Shown piece by piece: positions 23,035 through 31,671 of a DNA stretch of 40,845 nt. The DNA lies in the NCBI RefSeq assembly GCF_000282475.1, contig NZ_AKJF01000139.1, forward strand, positions 1 through 40,845, read 5' to 3'. The stretch comes from Pseudomonas sp. GM78. Lineage in GTDB: Bacteria; Pseudomonadota; Gammaproteobacteria; Pseudomonadales; Pseudomonadaceae. The stretch's first letter is position 1. The number at the start of each line of letters is the position of its first letter. Below the pieces are notes generated by a model, which ran no database searches, was not told the origin of the DNA, and was given only the letters and a program-made list of their open reading frames with translations. The translations under genes were made by a program, and so were the position numbers.

Positions 23035-24117
23035 TTATTCGAAAACGATGACCGAGCGCGCCAGTTCACCGCGGCGCAACTCATCGAACGCCTCGTTGAT
23101 CTGATCCAGGCGGATGCGCTGGGAAATCATTTCGTCGAGCTTGAGCTTGCCGGCCATGTAGAAATCCACCAGGCGCGGCATGTCCACCGGGAAGCGGTTG
23201 GAACCCATCAGCGAGCCCTGGATGCGCCGCTCATGCAGCAACTGCAACGGATCGAGCTCGATTTTCAGGCCCGGCTTGAGCATGCCGATGACGGTGGCGG
23301 TGCCACCGCGCGCCAACATGGCGAACGCCTGCTCGGCGGTCTGCTTGAGGCCAATGCATTCGAAGGCATGGTGCACGCCGCCACGGGTCAGTTCCAGCAC
23401 TTGCCTGGCCGCATCACCGTCCCGGCCGTTGATCAGGTCGGTGGCGCCGAACTGGCGGGCCAGCTCCAGTTTCGAGTCGAGCATGTCGATGGCGATGATG
23501 CGCCCTGCCCCGGCCAGCGCCGCGCCGTTGATGGCGGCCAGGCCGATGCCGCCGCAACCGATCACGGCCACGGTCTCGCCCGGACGCACCTTGGCGGTAT
23601 TGAATACCGCACCGGTACCAGTGGTGACGGCGCAACCGAGCAGTGCGGCGCGGTCCAGCGGCATGTCACGGCGGATCGCCACGCAGGCGTTTTCGTGCAC
23701 CAGCATCTGCTCGGCGAACCCGGACAGGTTGACGAACTGTGGCATCGGTTTTTGCACGTAGGTCAGGCGCGGCTCTTCGTCCTTGTCGCGTTTGGTTTCC
23801 GGGGACACGCAGCGCGCCAGGTGGCCGGTCACGCAGTGTTCGCAATGCCCGCAGAACACCGTCAGGCAGGTGACCACGTGATCGCCGGGCTTGACCGAGC
23901 GCACTTCGCAGCCGACCTGTTCGACCACGCCGGCGGCTTCATGGCCCAACACCATGGGACCCGGGTAGGGAAATGAGCCGTCGATGACGTGCAAGTCCGA
24001 GTGGCAAACCCCCACGGCTTTGGTGCGGATCAACACTTCACGCGGACCCGGTTTGCTGATGCCCACTTCCTCGATGACCAGCGGGGCTCCAACCTGATGG
24101 AATACGGCAGCTTTCAT
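23035..24117 (-). CDS. Zinc-dependent alcohol dehydrogenase (class III-like MDR)
   Basis: 360 residues. The catalytic zinc site has Cys38 (GVCHSD) and His59 with Glu60 (GHEAAG). The structural zinc is held by Cys89, Cys92, Cys95 and Cys103 (CGHCEHCVTGHLARC). The Rossmann motif is VIGCGGIGLAAINGA. It oxidises a primary alcohol to the aldehyde with NAD, the first step before the adjacent aldehyde dehydrogenase. It is closer to the class III/RD2-like group than to tetrameric ethanol enzymes. It is the second gene of the operon, 27 nt after the aldehyde dehydrogenase. Substrate length and shape are not evident. Confidence 0.9.
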   Translation of the reverse strand: MKAAVFHQVGAPLVIEEVGISKPGPREVLIRTKAVGVCHSDLHVIDGSFPYPGPMVLGHEAAGVVEQVGCEVRSVKPGDHVVTCLTVFCGHCEHCVTGHLARCVSPETKRDKDEEPRLTYVQKPMPQFVNLSGFAEQMLVHENACVAIRRDMPLDRAALLGCAVTTGTGAVFNTAKVRPGETVAVIGCGGIGLAAINGAALAGAGRIIAIDMLDSKLELARQFGATDLINGRDGDAARQVLELTRGGVHHAFECIGLKQTAEQAFAMLARGGTATVIGMLKPGLKIELDPLQLLHERRIQGSLMGSNRFPVDMPRLVDFYMAGKLKLDEMISQRIRLDQINEAFDELRRGELARSVIVFE

Positions 24118-24144
24118 GGCAGTTCTCTCATTGATGATCGGGGT

Positions 24145-25497
24145 TCAGGCCGGGTTGGCCGCAGTGCGCAACACCGCTTTGGCGTGACTGAAGGTGCGGA
24201 AGCCATCGATGCCGTGATAGGCGCCCATGCCGCTCTGACCCACGCCACCGAACGGCAGGCTTTCGGTGCTGGCGTGGCTCAATACGCCATTGAGGGTCAC
24301 GCCGCCGGAACAGGTCCGGCTGAGCACCATGGCCTCTTCGGCGGCGTCGTTGCCGAAGTAGTACAGCGCCAACGGCCGCGGCCGGGCGTTGATCTGGGCG
24401 ATCACTTCAGTGATGTCGTCGTAGGGCTTGATGGGCAACAGCGGGCCGAAGATTTCGTCCTGCATGACTTGCAGATCGTTGGCGGGATCGCGCAACAGCG
24501 TCGGTACGATCTTGTTCAGCGTGGTCTGGCTGAAGTCTTCGGCCGCGGCGTTCAGCTCGATCAGCTCGACACCGGCCTCGCGCGCTTCACGCAGATAGCC
24601 CTGCAACCGCGCGAAATGCCGGGCGTTGATGATCGAGGTGTATTCGGGGTTGTCCCTGAGCGTCGGGAAGAATCTGGCCACCACCGCTTGTGCTACGCCG
24701 ATGAAGGCGTCGACCGATTCACGCGGCACGAACACATGGTCCGGTGCCACGCACAACTGACCGGCATTGAGCAGTTTGCCGATGACCACCTTGGCCACCG
24801 CATCGTTGAAGTCCGCCGTGCGTGAAATGATGGTGGGCGACTTGCCGCCCAGCTCCAGGGTCACCGGCACCAGGTTGTGCGCCGCCGCGCGCAACACGTG
24901 TTTGCCGACGCTGGTAGCGCCGGTGAACAGCAGGTGATCGAAGGGTTGAGCGCAAAAGGTCTGGCCAACGTCCGCGTCGCCCAGCACCACCGCCACTTCG
25001 TCTTCGGCATAGACCGAGCGGATCAGCCGGGCGATCAGCGCCGAGGTGTGCGGGGTGAATTCCGAAGGTTTGATCATCACCCGGTTGCCGGCCGCCAAGG
25101 CACCGGCCAGGCCGCTGAACACCATGTAGCCGGGTACGTTCCAGGCGGTGACGATGCCCACGACGCCCATCGGCTGGTACTGCACCCACGCTTCGCCGGC
25201 CCTGGCCTGACGTGGTTCAGGACGCATCCATTGAGCCAGTTCGGCCTTGGTCTGCTTGAGCGTGGCCAACGGCGACAACACTTCGCTACCTTTGGAGAAC
25301 CCCGGGCTGCGATGGCCGAAATCGGCGGTCAGGGCCTCGATGATCGACTGTTCGTGGTCGACCAGCAGGCCGATCGCCCGGTCGAGCAACTCACAGCGTT
25401 CTTCGAGGGTGAAAGGTTCGCGAGCGAGGAAGGCTGCTCGCTGTTTTTCCAGGAGGGTGCGGATGTCGGTACTCGGTGAACTCTCGATGGCGCTCAT
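24145..25497 (-). CDS. Aldehyde dehydrogenase, coniferyl-aldehyde-dehydrogenase-like (CalB family)
   Basis: 450 residues from the ATG at 25497; a start at 25563 or 25515 is also open but has poorer ribosome sites. Catalytic Cys249 lies in NAGQLCVAPDH, a CalB-family signature, with general base Glu215 in LELGGKSP and Asn120 in AWNVPG. It lacks the C-terminal oligomerisation length of class 1/2 enzymes. It converts the aldehyde made by the downstream alcohol dehydrogenase to a carboxylic acid, ready for CoA ligation. It is first in the operon, and a GCCACCC-N5-GGGTGGC-like operator is centred 101 bp upstream of its start. Confidence 0.88.
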   Translation of the reverse strand: MSAIESSPSTDIRTLLEKQRAAFLAREPFTLEERCELLDRAIGLLVDHEQSIIEALTADFGHRSPGFSKGSEVLSPLATLKQTKAELAQWMRPEPRQARAGEAWVQYQPMGVVGIVTAWNVPGYMVFSGLAGALAAGNRVMIKPSEFTPHTSALIARLIRSVYAEDEVAVVLGDADVGQTFCAQPFDHLLFTGATSVGKHVLRAAAHNLVPVTLELGGKSPTIISRTADFNDAVAKVVIGKLLNAGQLCVAPDHVFVPRESVDAFIGVAQAVVARFFPTLRDNPEYTSIINARHFARLQGYLREAREAGVELIELNAAAEDFSQTTLNKIVPTLLRDPANDLQVMQDEIFGPLLPIKPYDDITEVIAQINARPRPLALYYFGNDAAEEAMVLSRTCSGGVTLNGVLSHASTESLPFGGVGQSGMGAYHGIDGFRTFSHAKAVLRTAANPA

Positions 25498-25588
25498 CAC
25501 TGGCTCTCTTGTCATGGTCAGGACGCGCCGCGCTGTGGAAGCGACGCGTGGGTCTGGCTGCATGGTTGACCATCACCGGCGCGACGCC

Positions 25589-25607
25589 GCCACCCGGATC
25601 AGGTGGC
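25589..25607. promoter_or_regulatory. Palindromic operator, copy 1 (before the aldehyde/alcohol dehydrogenase operon)
   Basis: GCCACCC-GGATC-AGGTGGC matches the island consensus GCCACCC-N5-GGGTGGC at 13 of 14 arm positions. On the minus strand a weak -10-like hexamer, AACCAT, begins 21 nt downstream (25562-25567). That is the same spacing as in the better copies, but the hexamer itself is poor. Confidence 0.65.
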
Positions 25608-25621
25608 TGACGCGCAAACGC

Positions 25622-25647
25622 ACAACGCCCTGCGAACAGGGCGTTGT
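25622..25647 (-). terminator. Hairpin terminator after the DUF1302-DUF1329 operon
   Basis: A perfect 11-bp stem, ACAACGCCCTG/CAGGGCGTTGT, has a four-base CGAA loop. It lies about 20 nt after the DUF1329 stop codon. The minus-strand side after it is only moderately T-rich, so termination may be partial or bidirectional. It separates the DUF1302/1329 operon from the operator of the next operon. Confidence 0.65.
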
Positions 25648-25666
25648 TTCAAGCGGGGGTCAATGG

Positions 25667-27034
25667 TCAGCGGATACCGGCGTTGCGCAGTGCCGACGGG
25701 GTGAAATCAGTCATCTTCGCGGTCATGCCATAGGTCGTTGCATGTTTGGCCTGGTTGGTCATCGCCAGCACGTTGTAGCGACCGGCAATCAGGTCATAGA
25801 TCCCGAGCATGGCGAAGTTGGGGGCGCCGCGCTCGTAATCGTTCATTGCATACCCTTCCGCCACCCGCCACAGCTGGCCACGCCCGTCATAGTGATCGAC
25901 TTCAGCCAGTTGCCAGGTGTCCTCGTCGAAGTACATGTCGCGCTTGGCGTAGACATGCCGCTGGCCTGGCTTGAGGGTGGCCTCGACGTGCCACACGCGG
26001 TGCAGCTCATAGCGGGTCAGGTCCTGGTTGATGTGCCCTGGCTTGATGATGTCGTCGTACTTCACTTTCGGCGACTGCAGGCGATAGTTGTTGTACGGGA
26101 TGTACAGTTCCTTCTTGCCCACCAGTTTCCAGTCATAACGATCCGGCGCACCGTTCATCATGTCGGTGTTGTCGGCGGTGCGCATGCCGTCGGAGCCGCT
26201 GCCCGGGCCGTCGTACGCCACCTGCGGCGCGCGTCGCACCCGGCGCTGGCCGGCGTTGTAGACCCACGCCAGGCGCGGTTCCTTGACCTGGTCGATCGTC
26301 TCGTGGATCAGGATCACACTGCCGGCCATGCGCGACGGCGCGGTGATTTCCTGTTTGTAGTAGTACAGGACGTTGTCGCCCTCGCCGCCCGATACGCCTT
26401 CCATCAATTGCGGGAACGCCAGCTTGTCGTCGTACTCGACGATGGAATAGGCACCGTTGGTTTGCGGTGCCGCCTGCGCCGCCTGGCGCTCCATGTTGCC
26501 GCCACGATAGCGGTTGGTGTGGTTCCAGTAGACTTCGACACCGCTCTTTGGAATCGGGAACGGGTAGTAGCGGGTTTGGCTGAAGTTCAGCAGGCCATTA
26601 CCGTCCGGGGTCAGCTCAGTGGTCACCGCGCTCTTCTTCGCCAGGTCGTAGATGTTCTGCGGCGCTGCGGCGGTGCGCTGGGTCTTGTATACGGGGATCT
26701 TGTAGCTGTCCGGGTAACGCTTGAACATCGCCAGTTGGCCCGGGGTCAGCTTGTCCTTGTACTGCTCGGCGTTGGCCGCGGTGATCACCAGTTGCGGCTT
26801 TTCGCCGGCGAAGGGGTCACCGAGAAAGCCGTTGTCGAGGGCCGCTGCGCCGGGCTTCAGGCCACCGTTCCAGGCCGGAATGCTGCCATTGGTATTGCCT
26901 TCTTTCTGGGCACCCAAGGGGGTCAGGGTGGTGCCCAGTTGAGCCGCCTCCTGCGGCGAAACAGCGGCCATCACACCACTGGCCAGCAACGACAGGCTAA
27001 GTGCGCTGGCGCGAAGAATAAAACGTGCGTTCAT
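25667..27034 (-). CDS. DUF1329 exported protein
   Basis: 455 residues with a signal peptide (about 1-23, ending VMA). The mature sequence starts with VSPQEAAQLGTTLTPLGAQK.. and carries NGSIPAWNGG and KPGQRHVYAKRDMYFDEDTWQLAEVDHYDGRG, typical of the DUF1329 family. Family members are almost always encoded beside a DUF1302 outer-membrane protein and next to catabolic operons for lipids, steroids or alkyl compounds. The fold resembles lipoprotein-carrier proteins such as LolA/LolB. I infer a periplasmic carrier that moves a hydrophobic substrate from the outer membrane. The start at 27034 has AGAGG upstream and is preferred over the open frame to 27061. Confidence 0.88.
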   Translation of the reverse strand: MNARFILRASALSLSLLASGVMAAVSPQEAAQLGTTLTPLGAQKEGNTNGSIPAWNGGLKPGAAALDNGFLGDPFAGEKPQLVITAANAEQYKDKLTPGQLAMFKRYPDSYKIPVYKTQRTAAAPQNIYDLAKKSAVTTELTPDGNGLLNFSQTRYYPFPIPKSGVEVYWNHTNRYRGGNMERQAAQAAPQTNGAYSIVEYDDKLAFPQLMEGVSGGEGDNVLYYYKQEITAPSRMAGSVILIHETIDQVKEPRLAWVYNAGQRRVRRAPQVAYDGPGSGSDGMRTADNTDMMNGAPDRYDWKLVGKKELYIPYNNYRLQSPKVKYDDIIKPGHINQDLTRYELHRVWHVEATLKPGQRHVYAKRDMYFDEDTWQLAEVDHYDGRGQLWRVAEGYAMNDYERGAPNFAMLGIYDLIAGRYNVLAMTNQAKHATTYGMTAKMTDFTPSALRNAGIR

Positions 27035-27060
27035 GTTCAGTTTCCTCTGGCAGGGTTGCA

Positions 27061-28893
27061 TCAGAAATTCACGCCGAAGCTGAGCGCAACGTAGTCGCGG
27101 TCGACGTTGGTATTGAAATCGCCACCGAAGTAATTGGTGTAGCTGAGGCTGGCGTTGTAGGTGTTCAGGTAATCGGCATCCACCCCGACGCTGACCGCCT
27201 TGGACCCTTCATCGAAGTTCGGGCCGTAGCCTTCCACGTCATGGGACCAGGCCAGGTTCGGCGACAGGTTGATGCCGGCGATCACGTTCGGGTAATCGAG
27301 CTTGCCGCGCAGGCGATAGCCCCAGCTGTTGCTGGTGTAGAAGCCATCGTCGTTGCATTCCTGCGCCGGGTTGCTGGCGGTCGGCGTGCCCACGGCGGTG
27401 CCTCGGCACGTGGCCGGGCCTGCTGCCCCTTGCAGTTCACCGGAACCGAACGCCGGGCTGCGGCCGAAACGCAGGTCGCTACCGTCGGCCTTGCCCAGGC
27501 CATTGATGTGGTTGTAACCCACCTCGCCGACCACGGTCAGGCGGCTGGCGCCCAGCACCTGATCGAAGAACTGGGTCGCGGTCACTTGCGCCTGGGTCAC
27601 TGGCATGCGTTTGTAGCCGTTGACTTCGGCCCCCAGGTTGCGACCGGCGAAACCGGTGGTGATCAGCGGCGAGGTGGCGCCGAAGGTCGCGGCGGACAGC
27701 AGGTCGGCGGTATTGAGTTGCAGTGGCATGTTCGGCCGGTAGCTGACTTCACCACCCAGGGACACGCCGGAAACGTTGGTCTGGAAGCTCAGGCCATACA
27801 GGCGGATATCTTCCGGATAGTCGATGAAATAGCGCACGCTGCGCGCCGAGGTCACACCCCCTGCCGCACTGGTCATCTGGTTGATGCTCAGGTACGGGCT
27901 GCGGCTGTGGTAGTTCATCGCGTAGGCGCCGAACTCGGTGTCGTTCGCTTCCGGCACGTACCAGCGCAAGGCCACGCCATACTGGCCGCTGTCGCGGGCA
28001 TCGTTGTCCTTCAGGCGCGGAATGAACGCATCGTCAGTGCCGGCGGCGATGGCGCCCAGGCCACCGGTATTACGCGCGGCACCCGGTGGCAGGTCGAGAC
28101 CGGCGACCACCAGCCGGTCATTGCAGCCCTGGGGTACGCCGTCGCTGCCGAAGAAGGTGCCGCAGTTGTCGACCACCGATTTGTCCCACTCCAGCTGGTA
28201 AAACGCTTCGGCGGTGATGTTGTCGGCCAGGCCCTGGGACACGTAGAGCAGGTTGACCGGAATCAGGCCTTCCTTCACTTCCGCACCCGGACGGCGCAGC
28301 GCGGCGACATCGACCGGGTTGATGCTGTTGATCGAGTTGCCGATGAACGTACTCTCGCCCCAGCTCACCACTTGCTTGCCCAGGCGCACGTTGCCGACCT
28401 GGTCGCCGATCGTGTAATTGTGGTAGACGAAACTGTCGAGGAACATCGCCCCCGACGACTTGGCCGCGCGGTCACGCCCCGCGTCGTCGATGTCGTAGAA
28501 CGGGCGACTTTCGCCCATCAGCTCAAAGTCATACCAGTACTTGCCGCGCACGAAGGCGCCGCTGTCGCCGTACTTCAGCTCCAGGTCATGCACGCCCTTG
28601 AAGATCTTCGAGAAGGTTTCACCCTTCTTGAAGTTCAAGCGGTTGTCGTCGGTGGTTCGCGAGGACGATTCGCCCCCCGTGACGCCCTGGGAGTTGAAGT
28701 TGGAAATGAACTGCTTGTCCGGATCGGTGGTGGACCAACTGGCCCCGACCGACAACGATGAATCGAAGCTGCCCTGAATCTCCCCGATGTTGAAATCAAC
28801 AGCGTGCGCCTGATTGCTCGCACAGGTGGCAACCATCACGGCGACGGCCAGCAGACTGGGCTGAAAGACTCCGCGCATTGTTGTTTTTGTCAT
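27061..28893 (-). CDS. DUF1302 outer-membrane protein
   Basis: 610 residues with a signal peptide (about 1-31, ending AHA). The mature part starts with VDFNIGEIQGSFDSSLSVGASW, the standard opening of DUF1302, and ends with a strand closing in Phe (YVALSFGVNF). The body is rich in Gly, Asn and aromatic residues and predicts a large beta-barrel. Together with the DUF1329 protein encoded 26 nt downstream it probably forms an uptake route for hydrophobic compounds. The gene starts an operon preceded by a variant copy of the island's palindrome at 28957-28974. Confidence 0.88.
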   Translation of the reverse strand: MTKTTMRGVFQPSLLAVAVMVATCASNQAHAVDFNIGEIQGSFDSSLSVGASWSTTDPDKQFISNFNSQGVTGGESSSRTTDDNRLNFKKGETFSKIFKGVHDLELKYGDSGAFVRGKYWYDFELMGESRPFYDIDDAGRDRAAKSSGAMFLDSFVYHNYTIGDQVGNVRLGKQVVSWGESTFIGNSINSINPVDVAALRRPGAEVKEGLIPVNLLYVSQGLADNITAEAFYQLEWDKSVVDNCGTFFGSDGVPQGCNDRLVVAGLDLPPGAARNTGGLGAIAAGTDDAFIPRLKDNDARDSGQYGVALRWYVPEANDTEFGAYAMNYHSRSPYLSINQMTSAAGGVTSARSVRYFIDYPEDIRLYGLSFQTNVSGVSLGGEVSYRPNMPLQLNTADLLSAATFGATSPLITTGFAGRNLGAEVNGYKRMPVTQAQVTATQFFDQVLGASRLTVVGEVGYNHINGLGKADGSDLRFGRSPAFGSGELQGAAGPATCRGTAVGTPTASNPAQECNDDGFYTSNSWGYRLRGKLDYPNVIAGINLSPNLAWSHDVEGYGPNFDEGSKAVSVGVDADYLNTYNASLSYTNYFGGDFNTNVDRDYVALSFGVNF

Positions 28894-28956
28894 GCGGTTT
28901 CCCCGGTTAAGGATGACGTGGTGAGAGCCCCTGCCAGCGAGGCTCCCGTAAGGTCC

Positions 28957-28974
28957 TCACACCCGAATGGGTGA
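28957..28974. promoter_or_regulatory. Palindromic operator, copy 2 (variant, before DUF1302)
   Basis: CACCC-GAAT-GGGTG with flanking A and T/A pairs forms a palindrome like the other copies, but the spacer is four bases rather than five and the outer G/C pair is lost. Its centre is about 74 bp upstream of the DUF1302 start. No clear -10 lies at the usual distance, so this is the least certain member of the set. Confidence 0.45.
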
Positions 28975-29031
28975 TCTGGATAAAGCGTTTTCCTGTGACA
29001 TTTGATGCCGCTCCTACAGGTCCACTACCCA

Positions 29032-30234
29032 TCAATGGCCTGTGGTTTTGCCGTAAAGCGTCACCACACAAGCACCACCCAGGCCGAGGTTGTGCGCCAT
29101 GGCCAGGCGCGCCCCGTCGACCTGTCGCTGCTCGGCATTGCCGCGCAGTTGCTGGGTCAGTTCAAAACATTGCGCCAGGCCGGTGGCACCCAGCGGGTGG
29201 CCCTTGGAAAGGAGGCCGCCGGACGGATTGATCACGACTTGCCCGCCGTAGGTGTTGTCGCCGTCCATGACGAATTTTTCCGCTCCACCTTCAGGGCAAA
29301 AGCCCAGCGACTCGTAGCAGATCACTTCGTTCTGGGCGAAACAGTCGTGCAGTTCGCAGACATCGATGTCCTGCGGACCGACACCGGCCTTCTCGTAGAC
29401 CTGGCCCACGGCGGCGTGGGTCATGTGCGTGCCGACCCAATCGAGCAGCGACGGCTTGTCGAAGTTGAAAGATTGCGGGGTGTCGGTGGTCATCGCTTGG
29501 GCGACGATCTGCACGTCACGGCGCAGGCCATGCTTTTTCGCAAAACGCTCGGACACCAGGATCGCCGCAGCGCCACCACAGGTCGGCGGGCAAGCCATGA
29601 GGCGGGTCATGACACCTGGCAGGATCACCGGGTCGTTCATCACGTCTTCGACGCTGAGCACCTTGCGAAACAACGCGAGCGGGTTGTTGGCTGCATGGCG
29701 GCTGGCCTTGGCGCGCACTGCGGCGAAGGTTTCCATTCTGGTGCCGTATTTGTGCATGTACTCACGCCCGGCACCACCAAAGGTACGGATGGCCTGAGGC
29801 ATGCCATCCATATCAGCGGTGAGGCCGCGCAGGATCGGCAGGAAACGCTCGCGGGTCGGCGGGCGGTCGTCCCAATGGGATTTCAGGGCGCCGGCCTGCA
29901 TCTGCTCGAAGCCCACCGCCAGCACGCAGTCGACGGAACCGGATTCGATGGCCTTGCGCGCCAGGTACAACGCGGTGGAGCCGGTGGAGCAGTTGTTGTT
30001 GACGTTGACCACCGGGATCCCGGTCATGCCGACTTCGTACAGCACGGTCTGGCCGCATGTGGAGTCGCCGTAGACGTAACCGGCATACGCCTCCTGGACC
30101 AGACTGTAGTCAATTCCCGCATCGGCCAGGGCGCGGCGCACCGCTTCGGCGCCCATCTGCACGTAGGTCGGGCTCTCGCTGGGCTTGCGGAACGGGATCA
30201 TGCCGACACCGGCCACCAGTACTTTTTCGCTCAT
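29032..30234 (-). CDS. SCP-x-type thiolase / lipid-transfer-like acetyltransferase (copy A)
   Basis: 400 residues. Nucleophile Cys82 lies in NNNCSTGS, with His296 in the SCP-x motif ELHDCFAQNE and His346 in SKGHPLGATG. The C-terminal GGACVVTLY lacks the CxG of classical thiolases, as in SCP2-thiolases. It would split a 3-ketoacyl-CoA, a branched or bulky one in many family members. The start at 30234 follows AGGTG. It lies 23 nt after the acyl-CoA dehydrogenase gene in the same operon. A second copy, about two thirds identical by eye over the first 120 residues, occurs at 37671-38855. No DUF35 partner gene is present. Confidence 0.88.
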   Translation of the reverse strand: MSEKVLVAGVGMIPFRKPSESPTYVQMGAEAVRRALADAGIDYSLVQEAYAGYVYGDSTCGQTVLYEVGMTGIPVVNVNNNCSTGSTALYLARKAIESGSVDCVLAVGFEQMQAGALKSHWDDRPPTRERFLPILRGLTADMDGMPQAIRTFGGAGREYMHKYGTRMETFAAVRAKASRHAANNPLALFRKVLSVEDVMNDPVILPGVMTRLMACPPTCGGAAAILVSERFAKKHGLRRDVQIVAQAMTTDTPQSFNFDKPSLLDWVGTHMTHAAVGQVYEKAGVGPQDIDVCELHDCFAQNEVICYESLGFCPEGGAEKFVMDGDNTYGGQVVINPSGGLLSKGHPLGATGLAQCFELTQQLRGNAEQRQVDGARLAMAHNLGLGGACVVTLYGKTTGH

Positions 30235-30257
30235 GGAATCACCTGGAAAATAAGAGG

Positions 30258-31397
30258 TCACAACTGGCGCGCGATCAGCTCGCGCAACACTTCACTGGTG
30301 CCGCCGAAAATCCGCGTCACGCGCATGTCGACGAAGGCGCGGGCGATCGGGTACTCGAGCATGTAGCCGTAGCCACCGTGCAGCTGGACCATGTCGTCAA
30401 TGCACTTGCACAGGGTTTCGGTGGCCAGGAGCTTGGCGATGGCCGACTCCTGTACCGTGAGGCGCCGGCGCATGTGTTCGCCGATGTAGTGATCGATGGT
30501 CAGGCGCACGGCCGTGGCCTGGGCCTTGATGTCGGCGAGTTTGAATTTGCTGTTCTGGAAGTCCCACACGGTCTGGTTGAAGGCCCTGCGGTCCTTCACG
30601 TACTCGACGGTCTGTTCCAGCAGGCGTTCGAGTTTGGCGGCGCTGTACAACGCGATCACCAGGCGCTCCTGCGGCAACTCTTCCATCAAGTGCATGAAGC
30701 CTTTGTTTTCTTCGCCCAGCAGGTTGCCCACCGGCACGCGCACGTTGTCGAAGAACAGCTCGGCGGTGTCGGCGGCGTGCTGGCCGACCTTGTCCAGCTT
30801 GCGCCCGCGGCGGAAACCTTCGCGGTCGCACTCGACCATGATCAGGCTGCAACCCTTGGCCCCTGCACTGGGGTCGGTCTTGCAGACGACCACCACCATG
30901 TCGCAGGTCAGGCCGTTGCTGATGAAGGTCTTGCTGCCGTTGATCACCCACTCGTCACCGTCGCGCACGGCGCTGGTGCGGATCGCCTTGAGGTCGGAAC
31001 CGGTGCCCGGCTCGGTCATCGCGACGGCCAGGATGGTTTCGCCGGAGCAGATTTTCGGAAGCCATTTGTGCTTCTGCTCTTCGGTGCCCAGGCGCACGAT
31101 GTACGGCGCGACGATGTCGGAGTGCACACCCAGGCTCCAGCCTGAAACCCCGGCGCGGTAAAGCTCTTCGATCAACACCGCCGAGTGCCCGAAATCGCCG
31201 CCACCGCCACCGTATTCGGTCGGCACGGTGAGGCACAGCAGGTTGTGGCGACCAGCCTTGAGCCAGGTCTCGCGGTCGACCTGTCCGGCTTCGTCCCACT
31301 GCGCCTGCTTGGGCAGGCATTCACGCTCGAAAAAACGCCGCGCGGTTTCACGCAGCATTTCGTGGTCTTCGCGGTAGACGGTACGGTTGATGTGCAT
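30258..31397 (-). CDS. Long-chain-type acyl-CoA dehydrogenase (copy A)
   Basis: 379 residues. Motifs match mitochondrial LCAD: MTEPGTGSDLKAI, ELPQERL with catalytic Glu244, and QLHGGYGYMLEYPIARAFVD. The C-terminal segment is GGTSEVLRELIA, where the MCAD-type Glu is replaced by Gly. It makes trans-2-enoyl-CoA and reduces ETF. The start at 31397 follows GGAG; the long upstream frame to 31589 runs through a REPIN and is rejected. It aligns without gaps to the copy at 36503-37642, with about 302 of 379 residues identical by hand count (about 80%). It is first in its operon, behind a palindromic operator centred 88 bp upstream. Confidence 0.92.
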   Translation of the reverse strand: MHINRTVYREDHEMLRETARRFFERECLPKQAQWDEAGQVDRETWLKAGRHNLLCLTVPTEYGGGGGDFGHSAVLIEELYRAGVSGWSLGVHSDIVAPYIVRLGTEEQKHKWLPKICSGETILAVAMTEPGTGSDLKAIRTSAVRDGDEWVINGSKTFISNGLTCDMVVVVCKTDPSAGAKGCSLIMVECDREGFRRGRKLDKVGQHAADTAELFFDNVRVPVGNLLGEENKGFMHLMEELPQERLVIALYSAAKLERLLEQTVEYVKDRRAFNQTVWDFQNSKFKLADIKAQATAVRLTIDHYIGEHMRRRLTVQESAIAKLLATETLCKCIDDMVQLHGGYGYMLEYPIARAFVDMRVTRIFGGTSEVLRELIARQL

Positions 31398-31475
31398 CGG
31401 ACTCTCCAGTGGATGGCCAGGCAAGGCTTGCGCCTGGTTCGTGAGTCCAATGTATTGAGCGGGGTGGGGATTCTC

Positions 31476-31494
31476 GCCACCCGGATCGGGTAGC
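31476..31494. promoter_or_regulatory. Palindromic operator, copy 3, with promoter (before acyl-CoA dehydrogenase copy A)
   Basis: GCCACCC-GGATC-GGGTAGC matches the consensus in 13 of 14 arm bases. On the minus strand TACATT (31449-31454) begins 21 nt after it and fits a -10 hexamer. The operator centre would then be at about -43, overlapping the -35 place, where no good -35 hexamer exists. That is the layout of an activator-dependent promoter. Confidence 0.7.
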
Positions 31495-31541
31495 GAATGG
31501 CGGCGAGGTTGAAAAGCGGAATTGCGGATGTACTCGTTCCC

Positions 31542-31643
31542 TGTAGGAGCAAAGCTTGCTCGCGATAGAGGTCCGTACAACGCGATCATTCAGACAGCGC
31601 GCGTTATCGTTCACGACCATCGCGAGCAAGCTTTGCTCCTACG
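31542..31643. repeat. REPIN (two facing REP elements)
   Basis: The 25-bp arms 31542-31566 and 31619-31643 are reverse complements in 24 positions (core GTAGGAGCAAAGCTTGCTC). They lie in the 274-bp space between the acyl-CoA ligase stop and the acyl-CoA dehydrogenase start. They probably form a stem that could terminate the ligase transcript. Confidence 0.9.
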
Positions 31644-31671
31644 GGGGAATGGATTCAGATGTGTGGCGGTG

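Noticed and set aside
25247-27094. Plus-strand frame of 615 codons opposite the DUF1329 gene
   Set aside because: It crosses the end of one real gene, a terminator hairpin and all of another, and shows no domain. It is a shadow frame.
27025-28761. Long plus-strand open frame of 578 codons antisense to the DUF1302 gene
   Set aside because: It has no family features, is His/Gly/Val-rich as expected for a shadow of a GC-rich gene, and the minus strand encodes a complete DUF1302 protein with signal peptide and terminal Phe.
29002-30366. Antisense frame of 454 codons opposite thiolase copy A
   Set aside because: It is low-complexity and lacks motifs; the minus strand has all thiolase catalytic residues.
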